Source: STC-113 sp964618565
GTDB lineage: Bacteria; Patescibacteriota; Gracilibacteria; BD1-5; UBA2023
Direction: 5' to 3'
DNA: 60,173 nt
Assembly: GCA_964618565.1 (NCBI GenBank)
Contig: CAZUBA010000008.1
Location: 1-60,173, forward strand
Shown here: positions 22,539 to 33,577 of the stretch, in pieces
How the letters are laid out: each line of letters opens with the position of its first letter
Position numbering within the stretch: the stretch's first letter is position 1
The notes under the pieces: generated by a model
The model's database searches: none
What the model was told of the DNA's origin: nothing
What the model saw: only the letters and a program-made list of their open reading frames with translations
Translations under genes and position numbers: made by a program

Positions 22539-25500
22539 ATGAAAAAAGTTATCTCATTTATAATGATATTATTACTATTATCCGATTACATCATTATTCA
22601 GACTTTTGCTCAGAATCAAGTATCAAATAGAGTCTTAAGGAAGTCATTGGATCCAAAATTCAGAACCTCAAAAATAAACAGCAAAAAGGCTGATAGGACA
22701 TTATCCTCACTTACAGGATCATGAAAAAGCACTAAAACAAGAAAACAAGAAAAATCTCAAAAATATGCCACTTGAGAAATTATCGTAAAATTCAAATCTT
22801 GAAATCTTGATTTGAAAAAATCAGACTGAGATAAGAAGCTCCAGAAATTCTCTTCTTGAAGAAAATTTTCAGTTTTAGGAAAATTCAAGAATTCGAATTC
22901 TTCACTTTTAAAAACTTCATCTTGAGAAACTACAGAATCGGCAATATCAAGAATCAAGGCGGATCCGAATGTTGAATATGCAGAACCGAATTACATATAT
23001 AGCATTGAATCCATAAATTCAAATGATGCCTATAAAGATAAGCTTTGGTGACTTGACAACGTATGACAGACAGTTTGATGAAATTATGCAGTTCATAGTT
23101 GAAATAATGATAACGATATAGACGCTCCTGAAGCTTGGTGAATAAATGAATGAACTTGAGCACAGATAATTGTGGCGGTCATAGATACTTGAGTAGCCTT
23201 TAATCATCCCGATCTGCTTGCGAATATGTGGGATTGAAGCAATTGCAAGAATGAGAATTGAAGCCTTGTAGCTTGATGATGTCCCAATCATTGATGGAGC
23301 TATACATCTGCTTCATGAAATAATAATCCATTACCGACTGATAGCTCTCACTGAACTCATGTCGCATGAACTATTGCAGCTGCCAAAAATAACTCAAATG
23401 GAATAATATGAGTTGCTCCGAACGCTAAGATTATGGCGATTAAATCTGATTTAAGCAGTACGAGCATAGTTAAATCAATAGATTTCGCTACACAAAATTG
23501 AGCAAAGGTCATAAATGCAAGTTTCTGATGAATTTGATATTCTACTGCCCAATATGAAGCAATAACACGATTCAGAGATGCAGGCTGAATATTTGTTGCT
23601 GCAGCCGGAAATTGAGGAAGCGATTGAATATCTGATAATAATGAAACCACACATCATTATCCTTCGGATTATAATCTGGACAACATCATTTCAGTCGCAG
23701 CAACCGATCAGAAAGACACTTTAGCTTCATTTTCTAATTATTGATCCGTCTCAATCGATGTCTGAGCCCCATGAACGAATATCTACAGCACGGTCGGTAA
23801 CAGTCTGGTTATAGATGAGAATTTCAGCTCCGCCCAATTCGGATCAATGCCATCCGATTGGACAAGGAATGGTCTTTGGGGAGCTTTCAATTTTTATTGA
23901 CTCACCACAGTTTTAAAATCCAATTATAACAGCACATATTGAAATAATGAACAATCCACTGCAATATCGCCTAACTATAATCTCACAAACACTTCCTGAA
24001 ATGCGACTTTGAGCTTCTTGGCTTGATGCGATACCGAATATGACACAGCCAATTATACCGACTATATGTATATGGAAATAAGCAAAGACTGATGAAATAC
24101 CTATGCTGAATTAGATCTCGGATTCGGATGATCGGCCTTAGATGAATATATGATAGATTGGCTTAATGATTGAGCACAAATAAAAAGCAATTGATACAGC
24201 CTATATTATTTTGAGGATGTTAATATCCCTGCAGCTTACCAGAACAGTAATTTCAAATTAAGGTTAAATTGGGTTTCAGATGAAAAGAATAATTGATACG
24301 GATGATGCTTTATCGATAATCTGGCTATAAATAAAATGGGAGATTGATCCGATAACAAATATGAATATTATGATTGAACCTCAATGGCAGCTCCGCATGT
24401 ATCAGGACTTGCTGCTCTGGCCCTATGATATTCTCCCGCTTCCTCTTATTCAGAAATAAGAAATCTGATTCTTTCAAACTGAGACTCGGTGCCAAGCCTT
24501 TCTGGAAAAACAGTGACATGAAAAAGAATCAATGCTTTTAAGACTCTCTCTGCATTAAATAAGATAAATATCAATGCCTTCAACTTGTATAGGGATCAGA
24601 GTAAGAATTCACTTATCCAATCGGAAAGCTGGATGACAGGCTCCATTTCTCCATATCTGGAATGGATAACGGATAATTCTGCCACCCCTTCAAGATATGA
24701 CCTTAGAGTTGATTATATGACTGGATACTCGGTTTCCGTTCCAAATCAATCAGATATAAGCTGACCGAAATGAAATAACTTCAGCTGATCGACTGTCAAT
24801 AACTATATGACTTGATTAACGTTTGATTCAAGTTGAGAATATTCATTATATGCCAGAGCAATAACTCTATGAGGCAAAATATGAGATTGGTCAAATGCCA
24901 AAATAAGAATAGACAATGTATGACCTGAAAAAATAATCGGCTCGATTCCGTCAGATTGATGATATTTACAAAGCTCTTCTACCGGAACCGCCTCTTTATC
25001 ATGGACAATTCCGACGGACGAATGAATTTGAATGCAATCTTGAAAATATAAATATTCATTGTCTGCGTACCCTGATATGCAGACAATATCATATTCATGA
25101 ACAACCGCATCAGCGCTTGTTAATCTGAATTCAATTCCTGATTGAAAATATTATTGGCAAATTCAAGGATTTGACTCACTTAATAATACCTGAGCCATTA
25201 GTGATATAAAAAGCTTCATAAAAGATATCGAGCCACCTTCTGCTCCTACAAATATCGTATTGAACAGCTGAAAACTGATCAATCAATCAAATCAAAATAA
25301 TCTTACATTATTATGATCATGAAGCATATCCGATATATGAGCCCAGATAAATTATTCAATTTCAAACTCATGAAAAAAGGTTTCCTGAACTTGAATATTA
25401 GATGAGGCTTGAAATTTCAGAATAACAAATATAGACGTGTCATCTCTTGAGGACTGAAATCTTGAGATAATTGTAACTTTAAGCGATAAATCAGGAAATC

Positions 25501-27950
25501 TAAGCGTTCCGTGAAATTCCCTAGCCAACAAAGCTGCGACTCCCCCAAGCTGAAGCTTATCATTCAACTCTTGAGCATATATAAATTCTACAGGCACAAT
25601 AATAAAAATAAATAGTTCCAGAGAGGCTGATTATATAATTTCATGAACCGGGATAACTGCAACTTTAACATGAAGCATTTCTTGAGATATAGTTCTTCCT
25701 ATAACACTGACTGCATGAGACTGAATTAAGGAGATAAGCCTGCGATTGATTGACTCAAATTGAAATGAAAGCTCCATATACACTGCCAGCACAACAATTG
25801 ACACTATCATACCTCAAATAAACATCAATACTTACTCGGACGGATTCCAGATGACGGGCAATATCATTAATTTCTCCGGAAATACAACTGATAACAAGAG
25901 CATCAAACATACCAAAGTGAATTGACAAATGACTGGCTCAATCCAAAGCTGGAATCTGGTCTTGCCTTTGGTTGGATGAGAAAATATTTTTGATGTTGAA
26001 ACATCTGATTTGGCTGGAAATATTGCAACTAAGTCTATAAAAATCTATAGGATTTCCGAAAAAACAAATGCTTATTCAAATATAATCTCAATCTGAAGTG
26101 TAAAAATTACCTTTGAGACGGATATCACAAGCATATGAACTGTAGAATACTCGACTGATTCGCAAAATCTTGATGAATCATTATCTGATACTGAAAATAA
26201 AAAACATTCTATAATGCTTACAAATCTGTCTCCTGATACAACTTATTATTTCAGGATATATTGAACTGTAAGCTGATTTAAGTGAAAAGTCTCCGATATC
26301 TACAATTTCAAGACTCCAAAAATATTAGACATGGCTTGAGCACAAGGTAATTCTTATTTTTGAGCAGTATATCTTAGCTGAAGTTCTGCAACTTGAGCAT
26401 TATTAGCTATAAATAGTCCTGTTGAAATATTCAGCCAAAATAATTCATGATCTATAATCCTTAAATGATGAAGCCTGAATATTAATGCAACCTCCAGTAA
26501 TTGGGATTGAATAATAACTCCGCCAAGTCTCACTCTTAGCAATTGAACTTTGAACATAGCTTGATATTCTCAGATGAATAATCTGACATATAAGATCTGA
26601 TCTGAAAATAGCCCCTTGAATTTTTCTTGAGCGACAATAACTGTTAAAATGTCGATCTGAATCGAAAAGGAATGAAAAGAACTTAGAATATACAGATCAG
26701 ACGATGATCAGGCGACTTTTTCATTTGTAAGCGATTGCATTGTTACAAGTTGAATGTGTGTGTTTGAAACTGATTCATTTTCTGTTTTCTCTCCTGTTGA
26801 GCCGGCAGATGATGTTCCGGATCAATTTGAATTCAATTTCCAATGAGATGTGGCGCTGTGAACATTAATGACTTCAAACACAATAGTCATATCTTGAATG
26901 AACATTAGCACACAGGCGGTTCTTGTCTGATGATGAACCTTATTCATAAATTGAGCAGATTCTGGGTCAGGCAGAACGGTAAAGAATTGAGATTCTATAA
27001 AAATAAGATTGATGTCTTCTCCTGATTATCAGACCTCAACGCAATGAACCCTCCAAGTATGAAAAGTTTCTTCAAGTTTCAGAGTCACAACAATAAAAAT
27101 GCCTTATGTCGCTCCGCCTCCAGCTGCTTGAGGGGGTGGAGGCGGCGGAGGATGAGGATGATCATCAGTAGCAGATAATTGTCCATTCTGAGATAAATCA
27201 TGAAATTTAAATGATTGAAAATGTGATATAGAGTTAAGCACCATTCCTGATGTTTGCGCCTCTGGAGATAAATCATGAAATTTTTATGATGGAAAATGCG
27301 ATACGCCAGGCATGTCCGCTATTCCTACTCTAAATAGTGCTCCAGAATATAGTGTCAATCCGAATAATAAAAAGAATGTCCAAAAAGATAAATTTTCTGA
27401 TATTAGTGACTCATTTGCAAAAGATGATATAAATAAGCTAGTATCGTCATGAATCATAAAATGATATGAAGATAAGACTTTCAGACCAAACAATACAGCC
27501 ACCAGATGAGAATTCTTAGCCATAACCATGAAAGCGCTTGGAATAAATATGAATACAGGAGCTGTTGAAACTGATTATGATGATATAACTTCTGATTGAA
27601 AATGGATAATTCCTTATCTGGAAAAAGCTAAGGAATTCTGAATTAATGGTCAGCAGAGCAATTGAAAACACATTTTCAGGCAAAATGATCCGATAACAAG
27701 AGCAGAAGCTTTGGCAGTGCTTTTGAGCATAGCAAAAATAAAGACTTCGGATGCAGGCGCTTCGATAGAATTCACCGATGTATCTGTGGATTGGATGGTT
27801 CCATACATTGCAAAAGCAAAACAGCTCGCAATAGTTTCTGGACAAACCATAGACTGAAAACTCAAATTCAGACCGAATGATTCTATTACAAGAGCTGAAA
27901 CTGTAAGGATAATCATTAAGGCTCAGGTTGTGGTTGATAAAGATTTATAA
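22539..27950 (+). CDS. Giant SLH-anchored subtilisin-like protease
   Basis: 1803 aa in one UGA-rich frame. Signal peptide, then a pro-region. The S8 triad is Asp216 (VAVIDTGV), His271 (SHGTHVAGT) and Ser615 (GTSMAAPHVSG). Oxyanion Asn is near 360 (AAAGNGG). About 190 extra residues between Asn and Ser form a jelly-roll-like domain. Many beta-rich repeats follow, including a fibronectin-III-like one (SPDTTYYFRIYG). Next come a poly-Gly spacer and two CxxGDKSGNxxDGKCD motifs. Three SLH domains close the protein (about 1610-1803; IKGYEDKTFRPNNTATRGE, FRQNDPITRAEAL, FRPNDSITRAE). It probably sits on the cell wall and degrades external proteins. Confidence 0.93.
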
Positions 27951-27974
27951 TTTGAGATTTAGAAACCAGCAGAT

Positions 27975-28118
27975 ATGTCTTTGATATTGAGGAGATATGT
28001 GTCAGGAGAAGCCACAAATACAACTTGTCAATGAATCAATAGTACATGGTATGCATGCGGAATGGCAAAACAGTATTATAGTTACATGGATTGCGACTTG
28101 ACATGACTACAAACGTAA
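27975..28118 (+). CDS. Possible 47-aa ORF after the subtilase
   Basis: ATG to TAA with three cysteines (TTCQG, YACGM, MDCDL) and an aromatic stretch. No family is recognised and no clear ribosome site precedes it. It may be a decayed fragment of a surface protein. Confidence 0.25.
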
Positions 28119-28139
28119 GCTATTGATTGATGGTAAAAA

Positions 28140-28165
28140 ACAGCCCGGGCTCGAGCCCGGGCTGT
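28140..28165. repeat. 26-bp perfect palindrome
   Basis: Arms ACAGCCCGGGCTC; no spacer; 69 percent G+C in an AT-rich genome. No T-run follows on either side, so simple termination is less likely than a protein site or a REP-like unit. Confidence 0.55.
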
Positions 28166-28343
28166 ACGAATTATTTGAGCCTAACGATAGTCTGCCTATA
28201 GATTGTGAAGACTTAGAAAGAAATATAAGAGATCTATCGAGAAAAACTGAATCAGACACATATCATTAAGATATTGCTTAAGATGAACAATGATTGAGTC
28301 ATCAGGAATATTCAATTTGTTGACAATTAAATAATCTAAATAC

Positions 28344-28372
28344 AAAAACAACTCCATGAAGGAGTTGTTTTT
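28344..28372. terminator. Terminator
   Basis: A 12-bp stem AAAAACAACTCC with a 5-nt loop and T-run, usable from both sides. It separates the subtilase region from the convergent gene at 28386. Confidence 0.8.
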
Positions 28373-28385
28373 TAATATCATAAGC

Positions 28386-29111
28386 TTATTTTTTTAAATC
28401 CTCTGTCTTGAAATTGTATGAGCCTAAAAGTAAACCTCTTGTATTTGCGTCATTCAGTAACATACTGAAAAAGATATGCCCGACCTCATCCAGGATTCAT
28501 GTATCTAATTTTCAAAATGGGAAACAAGAATAAAGGATCAGCAGCTTATCCTCTTTTATCACATACTCGGTAACTACATCATCCTCGTTATAATCGGGCT
28601 GATAATCACTAGTCATCGATAAGAATCATAGATCTTCTTCAAGCATTGATTCAAGAAGAAAATGATATAATCAATTGTAGGTGACATTCTTATTTGTTCT
28701 TAATTCCGGTTTCTGCAGATCAATAAATTTTCGGCTGATGATAGCCTCTCAGGTTTCTGTCATAAAAAAGATTTCTTTGAAAAAATCCAGGAAATATTGC
28801 TTCAGGATCATAAACTTTTTCTCTAAAACTTTTTTATTCTCCAGGGTGACATTCTCCATGACACTGATACCTTGTTCTGAAAATCAAGCGAACAATTCTC
28901 CGAACAGATTCTCCCATCTCCTCCAAATCTCCCTATTTGGATTCTTGAAATCATATTTCTTTATAATCTTCAGGTCTTTAAATATAGAAGTCGCCCTTTC
29001 TTTTGTATGGGCAACTGCAGAGCCTGTTCAGGCTGGGATATTTGTCTGTCATGCTTTATCAGGCAGAGTAACATCTTTTCTTATACCAACAACATTTGAA
29101 TTTGAATCCAT
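28386..29111 (-). CDS. Soluble protein of unknown function
   Basis: 241 aa, mostly helical, acidic, with no signal or membrane segment. Recognisable blocks: a low-complexity N-terminus (DSNSNVVGIRKDVTLPDKAG), NREIWRRWENLFGELF, and a C-terminal LDEVGHIFFSMLLNDANTRGLLL. I do not recognise a family. UGA is used for several glycines, so it reads as a native gene. No neighbour on the same strand. Confidence 0.65.
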
Positions 29112-29571
29112 AGTGATAAATTAAATTATTTATATATTTATAACAATAAAAGTGATTATGTCAAAAGACTTCTTAGTATTGGTAGTAAAGCTTAAAGTGG
29201 TTTTAAATTTTGTATCAAATATGCATGTAGGAAGTACTCTGTGTTACAATCCGTGTCAGAAGAGGTAAAATTACCTATATTCGAATCCCTCCACAAAAAA
29301 AGAGCTAAAAGCTAATTCCTTAGTTCTCAACTCTCAACTCTCAATTCTATTTGGCTGGGCCTGCCTGCCGGTAGGCAGGGATGAGGGATTCGGTCTTCCC
29401 CTGACAGAGCCGCCCCGCCAGGAAGTGCCCTTGGGGTACGGGCCGGGGCCAAGAAGACAAATCCTTGTCTTCTTAAATTTTCTTTGAAAATTCCCCCTCT
29501 ATTCGAATCCCACAAAAAAAAGACACCTTTTCAGATATCTCAATTCTTGACTCTCAATTCTCATTTCTATT
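29112..29571. other. Spacer with tRNA-Gln 3'-end remnants
   Basis: No gene. It carries a partial tRNA-Gln 3' end at 29352-29392, interrupted by a 20-bp palindrome. It also has repeated CTCAACTCTCAATTCTATT tracts before each tRNA end and two stray TTCGAATCCC fragments (about 29280 and 29504). The central part (29395-29460) is GC-rich and unlike the genome average. Confidence 0.6.
29352..29392 (-). repeat. tRNA-Gln 3'-end remnant split by a palindrome
   Basis: TGGCTGGG (29352-29359) and GATGAGGGATTCG (29380-29392) together reproduce exactly the tRNA-Gln(CUG) 3' end at 29572-29592. Between them lies CCTGCCTGCCGGTAGGCAGG (29360-29379), the same palindrome seen at 58, 33464 and 37523. No base of the tRNA sequence is lost at the join. 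Confidence 0.8.
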
Positions 29572-29645
29572 TGGCTGGGGATGAGGGATTCGAACCCCCG
29601 ATAGCGGATTCAGAGTCCACGGCCTTACCACTTGGCGAATCCCCA
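29572..29645 (-). tRNA. tRNA-Gln (CUG)
   Basis: 74 nt with encoded CCA. Acceptor TGGGGAT/ATCCCCA, discriminator G, anticodon stem GTGGA/TCCGC, loop CTCTGAA with anticodon CTG, T-loop GTTCGAATC. It reads CAG. Confidence 0.95.
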
Positions 29646-30031
29646 AAATACATTTGCATTTGAAAGTGCGGTAAATATAATGAAAAAGTTAATTTTGTAA
29701 AATTGAAATGTATGATTTTTCTTAAGATATTTTATTGAATACTACTTTTCTCCATGTGAGCGGTACTGATAAAATTTAGGAAAACGATTTATGAATGGAC
29801 GGGAAAATTTGCTTGGGCTGAGCGATACATTTGAAGCGGATGAACTGTCTTAGTTATAATATTAACATGAATGTTTCTGATGTTTTTGAGCGTAGCTTAT
29901 CCCGCTTGAGTATTTGAGATGCCAAAATCAGATAAAACCTTGGACAATCTTGACAGCAGATATTGAAGCTCTGAAAATGCAGATACTAATCGATAAAATC
30001 CAAAAACACTTTAAAAGTAAATATTGAAATC
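29646..30031. other. Spacer upstream of the protease gene
   Basis: 386 bp with only two tiny frames (20-22 codons) and no convincing RNA or hairpin. It should contain the promoters of tRNA-Gln (minus) and of the protease/recX pair (plus); I see no strong match to place them. Confidence 0.5.
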
Positions 30032-31606
30032 ATGAAAAATTTATTAAAAAAGCTTAGTATAATCTTACTGATTATATTAAGTACATCCCTGGTCAATGCT
30101 GCGGATGATAACAAAGTATGAGATTATTTGGATAATCAAAAATTTACAGAATCTCAGAAAAACAAGAATCTGACAATGCAATGATTATTCCTTCTTTATT
30201 TCAATGCTATTTGAGAATGAATTCCTGAATCATACAGAGATATAGAGCTCAAATTCAAAAATGTCAGCAAATGAACGCTTATTTACGATGCCCTTCAGAA
30301 ATGAGTATATTTGGATCTTATAAAAAATAGACCCATAGACCTACAGCTTAATAAGACCGCTCCGCAATCTTTCTTTGCAAAACTTGTTAAAGCGAATTTT
30401 GATTTGGATATGCAACATTCATCAAATTCTCCTATCAAGCTAAGATATTTCCTTGATATAATGTATGTTCTTAAAAATGAAAGCGAACCTCAAGAACCTG
30501 CTTGAACTCCCATTACTTGAGCTTACGAGATAGAGAGTGTTTCAAATTTCCCTATCCTTAATGATGTTTTTAAGAAAATAAAGACTCAGCATTATGATAG
30601 CTCAAAATTTAAGGATGAAGAATTGGTGCAATGAGCTATAAAATGAATGTCAGACGCGGCTTGAGATAAATATACAACTTATTTTCCACCGATTGAAGCT
30701 AAGAATTTTACAGAATCCCTTAATTGAGAATTTGAAGGAATCGGTGCAAATGTAGATATGGAGAAGCCTTGAATGTTCATAATAGTTGCCCCATTGAAAG
30801 GTTCCCCTGCAGAAAAGGCATGATTGAAAGCTTGAGATAGGGTTACAAAAGTCGATAATTTTGAAATTACGGAAAAAGTCACCCTTCAAGAAGCTGTTTG
30901 AAAAGTTAAATGACCTGCAGGCTCTGTTGTCACATTATCCATATTAAGGAATTGAAGTCCCCTTGAAATTAAAGTTACCCGTGCCAAGATATCGGTACCC
31001 AACATTGAATATACTGTGTTGCCAAATTGAGATAATTATATACACATCAATACTTTCTGAGAATGAGTCGCAAGGGCTTTCTCATGAATAATCGGTGAAC
31101 TCGCAAAGAAGAATTCCGATCATAAAACCATAATCGATCTAAGGAATAATCCTGGATGAAGCCTTGATGAAGTCAATGATATGCTTGAATTCTTCGTTCC
31201 GAAATGAAAAAGCGTCGTTAATATCAAATATAAGAATTATTCGAGCGATATTCTAGCTTTATGAGATAAATGATTTACTTTTTTAAATAAAAAAGTAATA
31301 ATTCTTATAAATAAATGAAGTGCTTCTGCTTCTGAAATAATGGCATGAACAATAAAAGATTATCTTTGAGATAACGTTAAAATCATCTGAGAGCAATCTT
31401 ATGGCAAGGGTTCAGTCCAATCGCTTGATGATTATTCTGACGGATCAAGCTTCAAATACACTATTGCAAAATGGTTTACATGAAAAACTCAAACATGAAT
31501 AGATTGAGTATGAATAAAGCCTGATATTGAAATAGTATTCGATGAAAACCAAAATAAGAACTGAATTGACAATCAGCTTGAATATGCTAAGTCACTAGGT
31601 TTTTAA
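30032..31606 (+). CDS. C-terminal processing protease (S41, Prc/CtpA type)
   Basis: 524 aa. Signal peptide (LLKKLSIILLIILSTSLVNA). The PDZ domain carries EFEGIGANVDMEKPGMFIIVAPLKGSPAEKAGLKAGD. The S41 core shows the substrate groove (IDLRNNPGGSLDEV), the catalytic serine region NKGSASASEIMAG (430-434) and the Lys in SYGKGSVQ (Lys459). It cleaves C-termini of exported proteins. The conserved glycines before PDZ strands are largely UGA. The next gene starts 2 bp after the stop. Confidence 0.95.
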
Positions 31607-31608
31607 AC

Positions 31609-32187
31609 ATGAAAAAAGCAACGGATTATAATAATCCTAAAATATTAAAAAACTATGCTCTTTGGTATTACACAAGTTACTATCCTTCATTTTGATTATT
31701 AAAAGAAAAGCTGGAACAAAAATCCAAAGACACTACAGTTATCAATTCTATAATTTCTGAAATAAGATCTAATTTCAATGAAGACAATCTTCTAGAAACA
31801 TTGGTCCAGGGTTTGCTTGATAAATGAAAAAGCCATAATTTCATTCTGCAGAAACTGACGCTTGATAAATTTGAAAAAAAAGATGTTGAAAGGATTTTAT
31901 CAGATCTGGAAGATACCTGAGTCAGTGATTCTTATCTTCTGCAAAAGATAACCTACTCGCAAAAAAGCAAATCCATCCAAAAAACCAAGCTCAATTTGAT
32001 TGCTGGATGATTTGATAAAGTTCTTATAGAATCAATAATAGATAAAAATGATCTCCGGGATAGCCCTGAGTTGATTGAAGCCCAATACAGGGAAATTTCA
32101 CAGAAAAACCTCCCAAAAGAGAAGATAATAGAAAAGATGCTCGCAAAATGATTCAGATATAAGGATATAAAAGAGGTGGTAAACTAA
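31609..32187 (+). CDS. RecX-like regulatory protein
   Basis: 192 aa, all helical. An N-terminal repeat (NYALWYYTSYYPSFGLLKEKLEQKS) and a final one (PKEKIIEKMLAKGFRYKDIKEVV) fit the three-helix RecX repeats, where LxxRxxS..ELxxKLxxKG is typical. RecX inhibits or modulates RecA filaments. The match is in architecture and helix spacing only, so another helical protein is possible. Likely co-translated with the protease gene (2-bp gap). Confidence 0.55.
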
Positions 32188-32197
32188 AAATTTATCA

Positions 32198-32368
32198 TAA
32201 CCCATCCGCCCTATCGGGCACCTTAATCTATATTAGGGAAGGAAAATTTCATTTGTATTGATGTTAGATTAATTCCAAAATACCCGCTGATATTTCTATA
32301 TATTAAAGAAACTTTATTTTACACACTTCCTTAATATAGATTAAGGTGGCTGTAAGCCGGATGGGTTA
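32198..32368. repeat. MITE-like inverted repeat element, 171 bp
   Basis: Imperfect terminal inverted repeats of about 43 bp: left TAACCCATCCG...CCTTAATCTATATTAGGGAAG and right its near-complement (CTTCCTTAATATAGATTAAGG...CGGATGGGTTA). The arms enclose an AT-rich centre. No coding capacity. It sits between recX and the L10 leader promoter. Confidence 0.65.
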
Positions 32369-32390
32369 AAAAAGACACTCAAACTAAAAT

Positions 32391-32417
32391 TTGACTTTGA
32401 TTAAATTTAAATATAAT
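32391..32417 (+). promoter_or_regulatory. rplJ promoter
   Basis: TTGACT (32391-32396) and a perfect TATAAT (32412-32417), spacer 15 bp, just upstream of the L10 leader. The same hexamers and spacing recur before tRNA-Gln(UUG) and rplU. Confidence 0.75.
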
Positions 32418-32423
32418 GTTCGC

Positions 32424-32571
32424 ACGATTAGCAATAGTCGTATGTCGCAGACAGTAGGTGACTTGGTTTATAGCCAACGATAAATCCTGCCGAGACAAGG
32501 TTCAAATTGATTTTAAAAGATTTAAATAATCTTACCTTGTATACTGATTCGCGATAAACGCGAATTTTTTT
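32424..32571 (+). ncRNA. Ribosomal protein L10 leader
   Basis: Between promoter and rplJ lies the L10-binding leader: GCAGACAGTAGGTGAC and ATCCTGCCGAGAC are the conserved kink-turn-side strands, bracketing a GGTTTATAGCC stem. A hairpin ATTCGCG/CGCGAAT with seven Ts (32547-32571) ends it. Known leaders of this family let L10(L12)4 repress its own operon; the terminal hairpin suggests attenuation. Confidence 0.8.
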
Positions 32572-32631
32572 GTTATAAATTACTATTATACTTGTAATTT
32601 ATAACTTATAATTTATAACTCATTTAATAAT

Positions 32632-33390
32632 ATGGCTGTCAGTAAAGCTAAAAAAGTTGATATACTTGCTCAGATTGAACAAGAATTGAAAGGTGCTACT
32701 TCTGTAGCGTTCACTTCAAACACAAAGCTTACAGTAGAGGAAATCTCTAGCTTAAGACGTGATTTGAGAAAAGTTGATGCAAAATTCATGTTAGCTAAGA
32801 AAACCCTTATCCGCATTGCATTCAAGAATGTTTATAATGTAGAAATCAGCGAAGACATAATGCCTGGTCAAGTTGCGGTTCTTATCTCAAAATGAGATAA
32901 AATTGCAGGTTTGTCAGTTGTTAATAAATATGCATTTGAACTAAGAAAAGAAGAGAAAATCAAATTCGTAGGTGCTTACTTCGATGGTGAAATCATTGAT
33001 GCTGCATGAGCTGCAAAACTAGCAAATCTTCCATCACGTGAAGTGTTGCTTTCCAAATTACTTGGTTCTATGAAAGCTCCTATCGCTGCTCTTGCAAGAT
33101 TCCTTGATGCTGCCAAAACAGATCTTGAAGCAAAAAATCTTACAAAAGTTGGTGATTTGATAGGTTCTGCTCCTGCTAAAAAAGTAGAAGCTAAAGAAGA
33201 GGCTGTTGTTGCTCCAGTAGTAGCAGAAGAAGCGGCTCCAGAAGTTGCTGAGACTCCTGCTGAGGTTCCTGCTGAGACTGCCTCAGTTGAGACTCCTGCT
33301 CTAGAAACCCCTGCTCCAGAAACTACAGAAGAAGCTGAAACTCCTGCTGCCACAGAGGAAGAAAAGAAAGAAGAAAAAGCTGCTGAATAA
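32632..33390 (+). CDS. rplJ: 50S ribosomal protein L10
   Basis: 252 aa. The usual L10 core (LTVEEISSLRRDLRKVDAKFMLAKKTLIRIA, then LPSREVLLSKLLGSMKAPIAALARFL) spans about residues 1-180. An unusual Ala/Glu/Pro/Thr-rich acidic tail of about 70 residues follows; it is built of repeats like EVAETPAEVPAET. L10 anchors the L7/L12 stalk. Only two glycines use UGA, the rest GGT or GGA, fewer than in ordinary genes here. Confidence 0.95.
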
Positions 33391-33463
33391 TTAACATAAC
33401 TTAAATTTCATCTCGGACGACAGTCGAGAGCTCTATTAATTTTGAATCATTCTTTTTTAATAG

Positions 33464-33485
33464 ACCTGCCTGCCGGCAGGCAGGT
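33464..33485. repeat. CCTGCCTGCCGGCAGGCAGG palindrome
   Basis: Third perfect copy of the palindrome, in the rplJ-rplL gap, flanked by A and T. Confidence 0.75.
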
Positions 33486-33527
33486 TTCTCCCGCCGAAAT
33501 GAAAAGTCATTTTTCAAATCTGACTTG

Positions 33528-33577
33528 TTTCACTTGATAATATTCAAGTGAAACAGCTAGATTTTAAATCTAGGGTC
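33528..33577. repeat. Two hairpins in the rplJ-rplL gap
   Basis: GTTTCACTTG/CAAGTGAAAC around an AT loop (33528-33555), then CTAGATTT/AAATCTAG. They may tune rplL against rplJ expression or mark mRNA processing sites, since L7/L12 is needed in several copies per L10. Confidence 0.5.

Larger units (their letters stand above)
27951..28385. other. Spacer with palindrome and terminator
   Basis: Apart from the doubtful 47-aa ORF there is no gene. It holds a perfect 26-bp GC-rich palindrome (28140-28165, arms ACAGCCCGGGCTC) and a terminator AAAAACAACTCC/GGAGTTGTTTTT (28344-28372). Confidence 0.6.

Noticed and set aside
28681..29124. A 147-codon open frame on the plus strand
   Set aside because: It lies antisense to the 241-aa minus-strand gene, which has the codon pattern of a real gene; the plus frame is Phe/Leu/Ser-rich noise typical of an antisense shadow.
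29240..29300. A further tRNA gene ending in TTCGAATCCCTCCA
   Set aside because: Only a T-arm-like 3' part is visible; no matching 5' acceptor strand or anticodon arm could be found, so I treat it as a remnant.
29814..29960. Short plus frames (20-22 codons) before the CtpA gene
   Set aside because: Too short, no ribosome site, no resemblance to leader peptides.
30032..32187. The CtpA-RecX pair as a new stress module
   Set aside because: A 2-bp gap shows co-transcription only; the RecX call itself is tentative, so no system is claimed.
32976..33353. A 125-codon minus frame rich in Ala/Ser/Thr
   Set aside because: It is the complement of the repetitive acidic tail of L10.
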